A stretch of DNA of 9,948 nt from contig JBFJVD010000101.1 of assembly GCA_041624375.1 (NCBI GenBank), forward strand, positions 1-9,948, written 5' to 3'. This DNA is from JBFJVD01 sp041624375 (GTDB lineage: Bacteria; Chloroflexota; Anaerolineae; Anaerolineales; E44-bin32). Below, one piece after another: positions 1-6,248 of the stretch. The stretch's first letter is position 1. Every line of letters starts with the position of its first letter. Position numbers and translations under genes: made by a program. The notes under the pieces were generated by a model, which was not told the origin of the DNA, made no database searches, and saw only the letters and a list, made by a program, of their open reading frames with translations.

Positions 1-8
1 CCAGAAAC

Positions 9-22
9 CACCCTGCGGGGTG
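9..22. other. Small GC-rich hairpin at left edge
   Basis: CACCC (9-13) and GGGTG (18-22) form a perfect 5-bp stem around a TGCG loop. There is no following T-run, so a classical intrinsic terminator is not supported. It could be the remains of a terminator for a gene left of the window, or chance. Confidence 0.3.
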
Positions 23-41
23 ATCAAAGCTGGGACGCGGG

Positions 42-54
42 CCGATACAATCGG
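42..54 (+). promoter_or_regulatory. Possible -10 element inside a short palindrome
   Basis: TACAAT at 46-51 matches the sigma70 -10 consensus at 5 of 6 positions. It lies within CCGAT-ACA-ATCGG (42-54), a perfect 5-bp inverted repeat with a 3-nt centre. No convincing -35 is found 16-18 nt upstream. It is suitably placed to serve the charged-protein gene that follows. The stretch 1-125 otherwise contains no recognisable gene. Confidence 0.3.
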
Positions 55-112
55 ATTGCTTACCTTGGACCAAGCGCGGCGGGGCCCATCCCAGTCACGA
101 CCGGGGACAGCC

Positions 113-120
113 AGGGAGGT
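113..120 (+). promoter_or_regulatory. Strong Shine-Dalgarno-like AGGGAGGT without a standard start codon
   Basis: AGGGAGGT lies where a ribosome binding site would serve a start at 126, but the in-frame codon there is ATC. The next conventional start is GTG at 159, 38 nt away and too far for this site. Either a near-cognate ATC start is used, or the match is chance and translation begins at GTG 159. Confidence 0.35.
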
Positions 121-158
121 CGGCGATCAAGGAGTCCATTCTCGAGGCGAAGGAACGG

Positions 159-788
159 GTGGAAGCGACGCTGGATGAAATGGCCGGCCTACGGGAGTCA
201 TTTCTTGAGACCGCGGCGGCGTTCCTGCGAAACTGGTACGAGGAGGAGACTGCGCGCCAGATCCGCCTCCGGCCCGACCGTACGCTCAAACTCGAAGATG
301 TCGAGCTAAAATCGCTCCATCAAGACGTGGCCAATCTCCAGGCGGAGGGTGATGAGATCATCGCCGAGGAGATCGGCCAATTGAGCTACTGGTGGGATCT
401 TGAACCTCGAGAGCAGATCTACGTCTTTTGGGAGCTCTCGTTCCCGCCAGCGCTCGATGATGCGCTCCAGCTGGCTGCCGGGCGGCTCAGTCCGATTCTC
501 GAAGCCTACGGCTTCGAGCACGAGTTGCGTTTGTTTGAGAATCATGGCTCGGAGAAGGAAGAATTGGACGAGCAGCTGGCAGCGTTCCTTGGCTTTTACC
601 CCACGCGCGTCTTCTGGCCCGAGAAGATGAAAGAGCTGCTCGAGCAATACGAGGCGATGTTACTCAGAGCAGCTGGTGAGCAGAAGGAGCTGGAGTCGCT
701 GGAGCGCCAGCAGGCCGAAACAGAAGCCGGCCGCGTTTGGGACGAAGCCGTCACGACCCCCCTTCCCGAGAAAGATCCTTCTCCATAA
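159..788 (+). CDS. Hypothetical charged, helix-rich protein (unknown function)
   Basis: I do not recognise this 209-residue protein. It is rich in Glu, Leu, Arg and Ala. Helical, coiled-coil-like stretches are likely near residues 1-32, 45-75 and 152-195. A more globular, aromatic centre (about 76-130) includes the motif SYWWDLEP and then REQIYVFWELSFPP. There is no signal peptide or membrane segment, so it is probably cytosolic. The GTG at 159 is taken as the start, with AAGGA (150-154) 4 nt upstream. The frame stays open back to 24, and the helical pattern seems to continue upstream to about 126, where an ATC codon sits 6 nt after AGGGAGG (113-119). The true start may therefore lie there. 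No ATG or TTG is available in frame. The 3' end overlaps the convergent acetyltransferase gene by 38 bp. That it is coding is fairly sure; its function is unknown. Confidence 0.7.
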   Translation: MEATLDEMAGLRESFLETAAAFLRNWYEEETARQIRLRPDRTLKLEDVELKSLHQDVANLQAEGDEIIAEEIGQLSYWWDLEPREQIYVFWELSFPPALDDALQLAAGRLSPILEAYGFEHELRLFENHGSEKEELDEQLAAFLGFYPTRVFWPEKMKELLEQYEAMLLRAAGEQKELESLERQQAETEAGRVWDEAVTTPLPEKDPSP

Positions 789-1239
789 CCAGCCCGTCCT
801 CACCATCCTGGTAGTACCGCCGCCACACATCGAATTTTACATAGCCCATCTGTCGATAGAGTTCCAGCGCGGCCGTGTTGGACACCCGCAGGGTGAGCCG
901 CACCCGCCGGGTCCCCATCAAACGCTCGCAATCTTCGAGTAGCCTGCGGCCAATTCCCTGCCGGCGATATTGGGGGTGAACACAGATGGAGGCCACCCAA
1001 CCGAGCTGGCGCCGGCTGCGCCGATCTCCGATCACGAATCCGATCAGTTGACCGCCCAGCTCAGCCTTCTCGCGCACGGCTCCTGGCGATGCGAGCGCTG
1101 TCAGCAGATCGAGCCACGACCAGCCCTGGGGGCCGAAACAAGTTCGCTCGAGCGCAATGAGCGCCCGCAAATCCCGCCAGGTCGCCGGCGAGTAGTGCAC
1201 CTCCCCTGAGATCGACGATTCAGTCGTCGCAACCGCCAT
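751..1239 (-). CDS. GNAT family N-acetyltransferase, RimI-like
   Basis: GNAT enzymes transfer an acetyl group from acetyl-CoA to an amine; RimI members acetylate the N-terminal alanine of ribosomal protein S18. With the start at 1239 the protein has 162 residues. The acetyl-CoA motif A is clear: VASICVHPQYRRQGIGRRL (about 82-100), with R92-x-x-G-x-G97. It is followed by motif B, with SNTAALELYRQMGY (120-133). The ending RRYYQDGEDGLVME closely resembles the RimI C-terminal signature (R..YY...ED...M). The ATG at 1239 is preferred because CAGGAG precedes it by 5 nt. An upstream ATG at 1269 would add ten Gly/Ala-rich residues with no good ribosome site and would run into the neighbouring promoter region. 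The gene converges with the charged-protein gene (38-bp overlap) and diverges from the Lgt-like gene. The exact substrate cannot be read from sequence, so rimI is not assigned firmly. Confidence 0.88.
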   Translation of the reverse strand: MAVATTESSISGEVHYSPATWRDLRALIALERTCFGPQGWSWLDLLTALASPGAVREKAELGGQLIGFVIGDRRSRRQLGWVASICVHPQYRRQGIGRRLLEDCERLMGTRRVRLTLRVSNTAALELYRQMGYVKFDVWRRYYQDGEDGLVMEKDLSREGGS

Positions 1240-1294
1240 ACCGGCTCCTGAACCTGCTCCCATGGCCATCGATCGACCCTACGGCACCCGGCCC

Positions 1295-1313
1295 CGCTTC
1301 GAGCGGCGAAGCG
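1295..1313. repeat. Perfect 7-bp inverted repeat in divergent intergenic region
   Basis: CGCTTCG (1295-1301) and CGAAGCG (1307-1313) are perfect inverted copies separated by AGCGG. They lie between the divergent acetyltransferase and Lgt-like genes, where an operator for either would be expected. A transcript hairpin is the alternative. There is no T-run for a terminator. Confidence 0.4.
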
Positions 1314-1356
1314 CATTCGATCCTCGGGCGCCGATCCCCCTGCGCCGCCCGGATGG

Positions 1357-1362
1357 TATCAT
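1357..1362 (+). promoter_or_regulatory. Possible -10 element for the Lgt-like gene
   Basis: TATCAT resembles the sigma70 -10 hexamer (4 of 6). It lies 22 nt before the proposed TTG start, implying a short leader of roughly 15 nt. The region 17 nt upstream is GC-rich and gives no -35. The proposal is weak and based on position and low local GC. Confidence 0.3.
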
Positions 1363-1373
1363 ACGCCATGGCA

Positions 1374-1379
1374 GAGGAG
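1374..1379 (+). promoter_or_regulatory. Ribosome binding site deciding a TTG start
   Basis: GAGGAG lies 5 nt before the TTG at 1385. It is the strongest ribosome site in this frame and is the reason for preferring TTG 1385 over the open-frame ATG at 1262. Confidence 0.65.
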
Positions 1380-1384
1380 AATCC

Positions 1385-2107
1385 TTGACTGGCGGATTTC
1401 CGATCGCATTCACGCTCGGCGCGCTCGTCGGGTTGGCCTGGGCAGCTCTGAGCGTCCCAGCCGTCGATCGGCGGGCGCAGACGGCCGTGACTCGTTTGGA
1501 CGCTGGCCTGGCAGCGCTTGTTGGCGGGCTGATCGGAGCCCGCCTTCTTTATGTCGCCCTGCATAGCGGCTACTATGCGACGAATCCGCAGCAGATCGTC
1601 TGGCTGTGGGACGGCGGGCTGAGCCTGAGCGGGGGCGTCGCCGGAGCGCTGCTTGGCGTGGGGCTGGTCGCCATTCGGGCCGGGGTATCGTTCTGGGCGC
1701 TGGCCGATGCACTTGCGGTCCCTTCGGCCCTGCTGAGCTTTGCGGGCTGGGTCGGTTGCTTGCTTGACGGCTGTGCATATGGACAGCGCGCCGCCTACGG
1801 CTGGCTGACGCCGGCCTCTCGAGATCTACTCGGCCAGACGGCCCCCCGTTGGCCGACGCAGAGCCTGGGCGCGCTGGCTTCGCTTGGGCTGCTCGCCCTG
1901 CTGATCGTGGTCGGACCCCGGCTCGAACGCGGCTACGCAGCGTTGCTCAGCCTTGCATCGATTGCCGCCATCTCGGCGGCCCTCTCGCTCGTGCGCGCCG
2001 ATCCGACCCGCATGTTCGCCGGCCTGCGAGGCGAGGGGCTGGCGGCTCTCGCGATTTTGCTATCGGCCGCCTTCATGCTCGTGCTGCGCCGCCGCCGACC
2101 CGACTGA
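1385..2107 (+). CDS. Divergent prolipoprotein diacylglyceryl transferase (Lgt)-like membrane protein
   Basis: Lgt transfers a diacylglyceryl group from phosphatidylglycerol to the lipobox Cys of preprolipoproteins in the cytoplasmic membrane. This 240-residue protein (family usually 250-290) has the Lgt pattern of about seven hydrophobic segments. Its landmarks are GARLLY (51-56), WDGGLSLSGGVAG (75-87), AGWVGCLLDGCAYG (120-133) and a late Arg in LVRADP (202-207). These match GxR, GGxSxHGG, GRxGNxxNGExxG and RxPD of classical Lgt. Several functional positions differ. His of SFHGG is Ser82, Arg of GRxGN is Trp122, Asn of GRxGN is Cys125, and Glu of NGE is Cys130. The start is TTG with GAGGAG 5 nt upstream. 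The longer frame from 1262 adds 41 polar, Arg-rich residues and is unlikely. It is followed after 9 nt by the glutaminase gene, so probably heads the operon. Family membership is likely; whether it is active as Lgt is uncertain. Confidence 0.75.
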   Translation: MTGGFPIAFTLGALVGLAWAALSVPAVDRRAQTAVTRLDAGLAALVGGLIGARLLYVALHSGYYATNPQQIVWLWDGGLSLSGGVAGALLGVGLVAIRAGVSFWALADALAVPSALLSFAGWVGCLLDGCAYGQRAAYGWLTPASRDLLGQTAPRWPTQSLGALASLGLLALLIVVGPRLERGYAALLSLASIAAISAALSLVRADPTRMFAGLRGEGLAALAILLSAAFMLVLRRRRPD

Positions 2108-2116
2108 GGAGAGCCG

Positions 2117-2968
2117 ATGACCGCGCTTAAGCTGGCGCTTGCCCAGATCGAGACTCGCCTCGGCGATGTGCCGGCCAACCTGGAGAAGCACCTCGACTTC
2201 ATCGAGAGGGCACGCCAGGACGGTGCCGAACTCATCCTCTTCCCGGAGCTCTCCCTGACCGGGTACGTCCTGCAAGACCTCACCCAGGCCGTCGCCCGGC
2301 GACCGGTTCCAGAAGATTCAACCTTCGGCCCCCTTCTCAAAGCCAGTCGCGATCTCGACCTCCTGGTGGGGTTCGTTGAAGAGGATCACCGCCATCGCTA
2401 TTTCATCTCGGCAGCCTACCTGGCCGCCGGGGAGGTGGTCCATGTACACCGCAAGGTGTACCTGCCCACCTACGGCATGTTCGACGAGGGCCGCTTCTTC
2501 TCGCTCGGCGAGGACGTGCGCGCCTTTGACACCCGCTTTGGACGATTTGGCGTCCTCATTTGTGAGGACTTCTGGCATGTATCGCCGCCCTATCTGCTCT
2601 GGCTTGACGGGGCGGACGTGATGCTGTTCATTTCGGCCTCGCCGGGCCGGGGCCTCGACCGCGGAGACGAGTTGGCTTCGGCGCGCTGGGTCGAGCGCGT
2701 CAACCAGGCCTATGCCAGTCTCTTTACGACCTTCGTCGCCCACACAAACCGCGTTGGATTTGAGGACGGCCTGCATTTCTGGGGCGGCGCCACGATCTTC
2801 GATCCGGAAGGAGACCGCATTGCGGCCGGCCCGCACCACAAGGAGCACCTCACCCTCGCGGAGATCGACCTGGGCCAGCTGCACCGCACCCGGACCCGGC
2901 TGCCGCTGCTGCGCGACGAACGCACGACAATGGTCCAGCGCCAGCTCGCCCGCATTCTCGGCCGCTGA
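2117..2968 (+). CDS. Nitrilase-superfamily amidohydrolase, probable glutaminase subunit of NAD+ synthetase
   Basis: Carbon-nitrogen hydrolase of 283 residues. The Glu-Lys-Cys triad is visible: E44 in LILFPELSLTGY, K113 in HRKVYLPTYGMFDEGRFF, and C149 in GVLICEDFWH. The forms GY..QDL (49-54), LP.YG.FDE.R(F)F and CEDxW are typical of the glutaminase domain of glutamine-dependent NAD+ synthetase. That domain releases ammonia from glutamine for amidation of nicotinic acid adenine dinucleotide. Its next-door neighbour is a stand-alone synthetase domain, 28 nt downstream. The pair therefore probably forms one two-subunit enzyme in the cytosol, though ammonia channelling between subunits is inferred. 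The ATG start is supported by GAGGAGAG, which overlaps the stop codon of the preceding gene (9-nt gap, likely coupling). The protein is full length with no missing catalytic residue. Another amidase role remains possible. Confidence 0.88.
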   Translation: MTALKLALAQIETRLGDVPANLEKHLDFIERARQDGAELILFPELSLTGYVLQDLTQAVARRPVPEDSTFGPLLKASRDLDLLVGFVEEDHRHRYFISAAYLAAGEVVHVHRKVYLPTYGMFDEGRFFSLGEDVRAFDTRFGRFGVLICEDFWHVSPPYLLWLDGADVMLFISASPGRGLDRGDELASARWVERVNQAYASLFTTFVAHTNRVGFEDGLHFWGGATIFDPEGDRIAAGPHHKEHLTLAEIDLGQLHRTRTRLPLLRDERTTMVQRQLARILGR

Positions 2969-2996
2969 TGGCCGGACCGTTGCCAGGAGTCGATCG

Positions 2997-3830
2997 ATGA
3001 AGACCTCCGATCTCTCACTCGAAATCAATACGGACTTGGCGCGCTCCATCCTCACCGACTTTATTCGGACTGAGCTCGGCCGCCACGGATTCGAGCGAGC
3101 CGTGGTCGGCGTCTCCGGCGGCGTTGATTCTTCGGTTGCCTGCTTCCTCGCTGCAGAGGCCCTGGGAGGCGAGAACGTGCTCGCCCTGCGCATGCCCTAC
3201 AAGACCTCCTCGCCGGAATCCCTGGAGCACGCGCAACTCGTCATCGAGGCCACCGGAGCGCAATCGCTGACCATCCCCATCACCGACATGGTCGATCCAC
3301 TGTTTGAGCAGTTCCCGGAGGCCGATGAGCTGCGGCGCGGCAACGTGATGGCACGAATGCGGATGATCGTGCTCTACGATCAATCGGCAGCGTTCAACGG
3401 TCTGGTGATCGGTACCGGCAACAAGACGGAAATCTTGCTCGGCTACACCACGCTGTACGGCGATGCGGCCAGCGCGCTTAACCCCAACGGGGATCTCTAT
3501 AAGACTCAGCTGCGCCAGCTGGCGCGCGCCATTGGGGTTCCTGAGGTCATCATCCAAAAGCCGCCCTCGGCGGATCTTTGGGTGGGGCAGACGGACGAAG
3601 GTGAGCTGGGCTTCACCTATGAAGAGGTGGACCGCTTGCTGCTCCTGCTGGTCGATGGCCGCTACTCAGTCGACGAATGCGTCAAAGCCGGCTTTCAGCG
3701 GACCTTTGTAGAAGAGGTGCTTGGACGGATCCGGCTTTATCAGTACAAGCGAGTCATGCCGCCGATCGCCAAGCTGAGCAACCGCACCATCGGCTACGAT
3801 TTCCTGTACCTCCGAGACTGGGGCACCTGA
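2997..3830 (+). CDS. nadE: NAD+ synthetase (ammonia-dependent type, stand-alone synthetase domain)
   Basis: This ATP-dependent ligase of the adenine nucleotide alpha-hydrolase fold adenylates and amidates deamido-NAD+, the last step of NAD+ synthesis. The 277-residue protein shows the PP-loop SGGVDSS (40-46), RGNVMARMRM (114-123), GTGNKTE (139-145), YGDAASALNPNGDLYKTQ (154-171) and KPPSADLW (188-195), then GQTDEGELGFTYEEVD (197-212). This is the full set for NadE, at the usual length for the form without a fused glutaminase. ATG 2997 is chosen because AGGAG (2985-2989) lies 7 nt upstream. The frame is open further back but only overlaps the glutaminase gene. The upstream glutaminase-like gene probably supplies ammonia. 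A transporter gene follows after 17 nt, probably in the same transcript. Confidence 0.95.
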   Translation: MKTSDLSLEINTDLARSILTDFIRTELGRHGFERAVVGVSGGVDSSVACFLAAEALGGENVLALRMPYKTSSPESLEHAQLVIEATGAQSLTIPITDMVDPLFEQFPEADELRRGNVMARMRMIVLYDQSAAFNGLVIGTGNKTEILLGYTTLYGDAASALNPNGDLYKTQLRQLARAIGVPEVIIQKPPSADLWVGQTDEGELGFTYEEVDRLLLLLVDGRYSVDECVKAGFQRTFVEEVLGRIRLYQYKRVMPPIAKLSNRTIGYDFLYLRDWGT

Positions 3831-3847
3831 GCCCCCTCCACATCGGA

Positions 3848-5134
3848 ATGCTGCCCCCTGCCCTGCGCCATCCGCGCTACCGGCTGCTCTGGATCGGCCT
3901 GCTGATTTCCATCGCCGGCTCACGGATGCAGATGGCGGCGGTGCTCTGGCATGTCCACGACATCAGCGGCCAGGCTTTGGCGCTGGGTGGGGTCGGGCTG
4001 GTCCGAATCCTGCCGGTGATCGGATTCTCGCTGCTGGCCGGCGCCTTCGCCGATGCATTCAACCGGCGCCGGTTGATGTTCTTCACCCAGATCACCCTGG
4101 TGCTGATCGCCTCCGGCCTGGCCGCGATCACCTTTCTAGGCGAAGCAACGCTGGCGCGCATTTACCTGTTGATTGCGCTGGAGAGCTCGATCTGGGCCTT
4201 CGATTTGCCCGCTCGCCAGGCCCTGATCCCGAATCTGGTCCCCGAGCGCGACCTGACCAACGCGTTCAGTATGAACTCCATTGCCTTTCAAACCGGCTCG
4301 ATCGTCGGACCTGCAGCCGGCGGGATGGTGCTGGCACAGTTCGGGATTGGGTACGCGTATGCCTTCAATGCGCTGACGTATTTCGCGGTGATCGCTGCGC
4401 TGATCCTCATGGGGCCGGTAGCGCAGGACACCGAGCGCACGGGGCGCGAGGCGCTCACTCAGCTGCAGCCCGGCGCCCTGGTCGACTCGGTGCGTGAGGG
4501 GCTACGCTTCGTGATGCGTCAGCCGATCATCCTCTCGAGTATGCTGCTCGATTTCTTCGCCACCTTCTTCTCCTCAGCGACAGCTTTGCTACCGATCTTC
4601 GCCAAGGAGATTCTCTCTGTGGGCTCGGTCGGCTACGGATGGCTGGTCTCTGCGCCAGCGATCGGGGCGGCTGTGGCTGCCATCCTGCTCTCGTATGTCC
4701 AGGAGATTCGCCGCCAGGGTCTGATTCTGCTTGCCTCTGTTGGGGTCTTTGGCCTCGCCACCCTGCTCTTTGGGCTTTCGCGCGCCTTCTGGCTCACCTT
4801 CACAGCGCTTGTCTTCACCGGCGCCGCCGACAGTGTGAGCACGATCATTCGGAATACCATTCGGCAATTGCAGACCCCCGACCGGCTGCGCGGGCGAATG
4901 ACGAGTGTGAATCAAATCTTCTTCATGGGCGGACCCCAACTTGGTGAGGCGGAAGCGGGTCTGGTTGCACAGTGGTTCGGCGCGCCGCTGGCGGTCATCA
5001 GCGGCGGGATCGGCTGCTTGATCGCCACCGGTTGGATCGCACGCCGGTTTCCGCAGCTGCGCGCCTACAACGGCGACGAGCCTGTTCGCGCCGGGCTCCA
5101 GGCAGCGACCCAACCGCACTCGCCGATTTCCTGA
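3848..5134 (+). CDS. Major facilitator superfamily transporter (MFS_3 / EntS-like exporter)
   Basis: Polytopic inner-membrane protein of 428 residues with about 10-12 hydrophobic segments in two halves around a central polar loop (about 190-222). The MFS motif A is present between TM2 and TM3 as GAFADAFNRRRLM (65-77). The following PARQALIPNLVP (121-132) and NSIAFQTGSIVGPAAGG (143-159) are characteristic of the MFS_3 subgroup that includes the enterobactin exporter EntS. A proton-coupled drug or siderophore-like export role is therefore the family expectation, but no substrate can be named. The ATG at 3848 fits the start of the first amphipathic/TM stretch. The longer open frame from 3677 lies inside nadE. 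No clear ribosome site precedes it, so translation may be coupled to nadE, which ends 17 nt before. A link to NAD metabolism is only suggested by position. Confidence 0.88.
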   Translation: MLPPALRHPRYRLLWIGLLISIAGSRMQMAAVLWHVHDISGQALALGGVGLVRILPVIGFSLLAGAFADAFNRRRLMFFTQITLVLIASGLAAITFLGEATLARIYLLIALESSIWAFDLPARQALIPNLVPERDLTNAFSMNSIAFQTGSIVGPAAGGMVLAQFGIGYAYAFNALTYFAVIAALILMGPVAQDTERTGREALTQLQPGALVDSVREGLRFVMRQPIILSSMLLDFFATFFSSATALLPIFAKEILSVGSVGYGWLVSAPAIGAAVAAILLSYVQEIRRQGLILLASVGVFGLATLLFGLSRAFWLTFTALVFTGAADSVSTIIRNTIRQLQTPDRLRGRMTSVNQIFFMGGPQLGEAEAGLVAQWFGAPLAVISGGIGCLIATGWIARRFPQLRAYNGDEPVRAGLQAATQPHSPIS

Positions 5135-5240
5135 GGGTCCCGCCGTCCCGAGATGGGCAAAGCAGCCGTGGACTTCGCCCTTCAAGGCAGCACGGGAGCT
5201 CAAACAGGCATGTGGGCATGGCGGCGCCGCGCCTCACGGA

Positions 5241-5269
5241 TTGACCCGCTATCCAGCGAGGTGTACAGT
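5241..5269 (+). promoter_or_regulatory. Sigma70-like promoter upstream of the orphan conserved protein
   Basis: TTGACC (5241-5246; 5 of 6 to the -35 consensus) and TACAGT (5264-5269; 4 of 6 to the -10) are separated by exactly 17 nt. Transcription would begin near 5276, giving a leader of about 26 nt before ATG 5302. This also argues against a TTG start at 5269. The rest of 5135-5240 shows no gene and no convincing terminator; it contains a 10-bp palindrome GCGGCGCCGC at 5221-5230. Confidence 0.65.
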
Positions 5270-5301
5270 TGAATCGCCCCCACAGTCAGAACGGAGCGAC
5301 C

Positions 5302-6216
5302 ATGAAGCGAGCGGTCAGCGTCAGCATTGGCTCATCACAACGCGACAAGTCGGTGGAGGTCGAACTGCTCGGCGAGCAGGTGCGCATTGAGCGCATCGGC
5401 ACCGACGGCGATATGCAGAAGGCCGCCGAATTGTTCCGCCAACTCGACGGGCAGGTCGACGCATTCGGCCTGGGGGGTACAGACCTTGGCGCCCTCGTCG
5501 ATGGCCGTTGGTATCCGCTTCATTCAATCCAGCCGATGGTCCGCCACGTCAAGAAGACGCCATTGGTGGACGGAGCGGGCCTGAAGAATACGCTCGAAGG
5601 CCAGCTGGGCGAATTTATTGAAGATCGGCTGGGCAGCGAAATTAGCCCCAAGCGTGCCTTCATCACCCTGGGTGTCGATCGCTGGGGGATGAGCCAGTCG
5701 TTCGTCAGGGCCGGCTACGAATGTGTGTTCGGCGATCTCATGTTCGGGCTTGGAATCCCGATCGCGCTGCGCAGCTTGCAGAGCCTGAAGCGAGCCGCCG
5801 CCCTCTTGGCTCCGATCGCCGGCCGCTTACCCTTCGAGTGGATCTACCCGACAGGAGAGAAGCAGGAGGAGCGCCAGCCCAAATGGGAGCGCTACTACAA
5901 GTGGGGTACCGTGATCGCCGGGGACTGCCACTACATCAAGCGGCACATGCCGTCGCGCCTTGACGGCAAGGTGATCGTCACCAACACGACGACGGAGGCC
6001 GATGTCGAGCTCTTTCGCGAGGCCGGCGTCCGGTACCTGGTCACTTCGACCCCGGTTCTAAATGGCCGGTCCTTCGGCACCAACATGATGGAAGCCGCCC
6101 TGGTTGCAGTCGCCGGGAAGGGCAGACCGCTAACCCACGATGAGCTCGACCAGATGCTCTCGGCATTGGGCTTTGAGCCGCAGCTCCGTGCGCTGAACCC
6201 TTCAAAAGCAGCCTGA
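5302..6216 (+). CDS. Conserved protein of unknown function ('quinate 5-dehydrogenase'-labelled family)
   Basis: Soluble protein of 304 residues with no signal peptide or membrane span. It opens MKRAVSVSIGSSQRDK. Blocks that look strongly constrained are FGLGGTDLGALVDGRWYPL (55-73), LVDGAGLKNTLE (88-99), the aromatic-rich WERYYKWGTVIAGDCHYIKR (195-214), VTNTTTEADVELF (226-238) and TPVLNGRSFGTNMMEA (250-265). From memory, homologues in Chloroflexota and Firmicutes are sometimes named quinate 5-dehydrogenase. However, I see no GxGxxG dinucleotide motif and no shikimate-dehydrogenase catalytic Lys/Asp pattern, so that name should not be trusted. ATG 5302 is chosen over an in-frame TTG at 5269 because GGAG (5293-5296) lies 5 nt upstream and the TTG falls within the -10 box. 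The gene has its own good promoter and is followed after 32 nt by an ATL repair protein. The coding call is very secure; the function is open. Confidence 0.88.
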   Translation: MKRAVSVSIGSSQRDKSVEVELLGEQVRIERIGTDGDMQKAAELFRQLDGQVDAFGLGGTDLGALVDGRWYPLHSIQPMVRHVKKTPLVDGAGLKNTLEGQLGEFIEDRLGSEISPKRAFITLGVDRWGMSQSFVRAGYECVFGDLMFGLGIPIALRSLQSLKRAAALLAPIAGRLPFEWIYPTGEKQEERQPKWERYYKWGTVIAGDCHYIKRHMPSRLDGKVIVTNTTTEADVELFREAGVRYLVTSTPVLNGRSFGTNMMEAALVAVAGKGRPLTHDELDQMLSALGFEPQLRALNPSKAA

Positions 6217-6248
6217 CCGACGTTCGAGCAAACATCACCCCTCCCACA

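Noticed and set aside
9..22. Intrinsic terminator at the left edge
   Set aside because: The stem is only 5 bp and no T-run follows.
1240..1269. ATG at 1269 as start of the acetyltransferase
   Set aside because: There is no clear ribosome site and the added residues are low-complexity Gly/Ala. ATG at 1239 has CAGGAG 5 nt upstream. It cannot be fully excluded.
1262..1384. In-frame ATG at 1262 as start of the Lgt-like gene
   Set aside because: The added 41 residues are polar and Arg-rich, unlike Lgt N-termini. They span the divergent promoter region and lack a ribosome site; TTG 1385 has GAGGAG at ideal spacing.
2318..3193. Long antisense open frame (291 codons) across the glutaminase and nadE
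   Set aside because: The protein is Arg/Ser/Ala-rich without domain features, and it lies opposite two genes with complete catalytic motifs. It is a GC-bias shadow.
5269..5301. TTG 5269 as start of the orphan conserved gene
   Set aside because: The codon overlaps the probable -10 box and has no ribosome site; ATG 5302 with GGAG fits.
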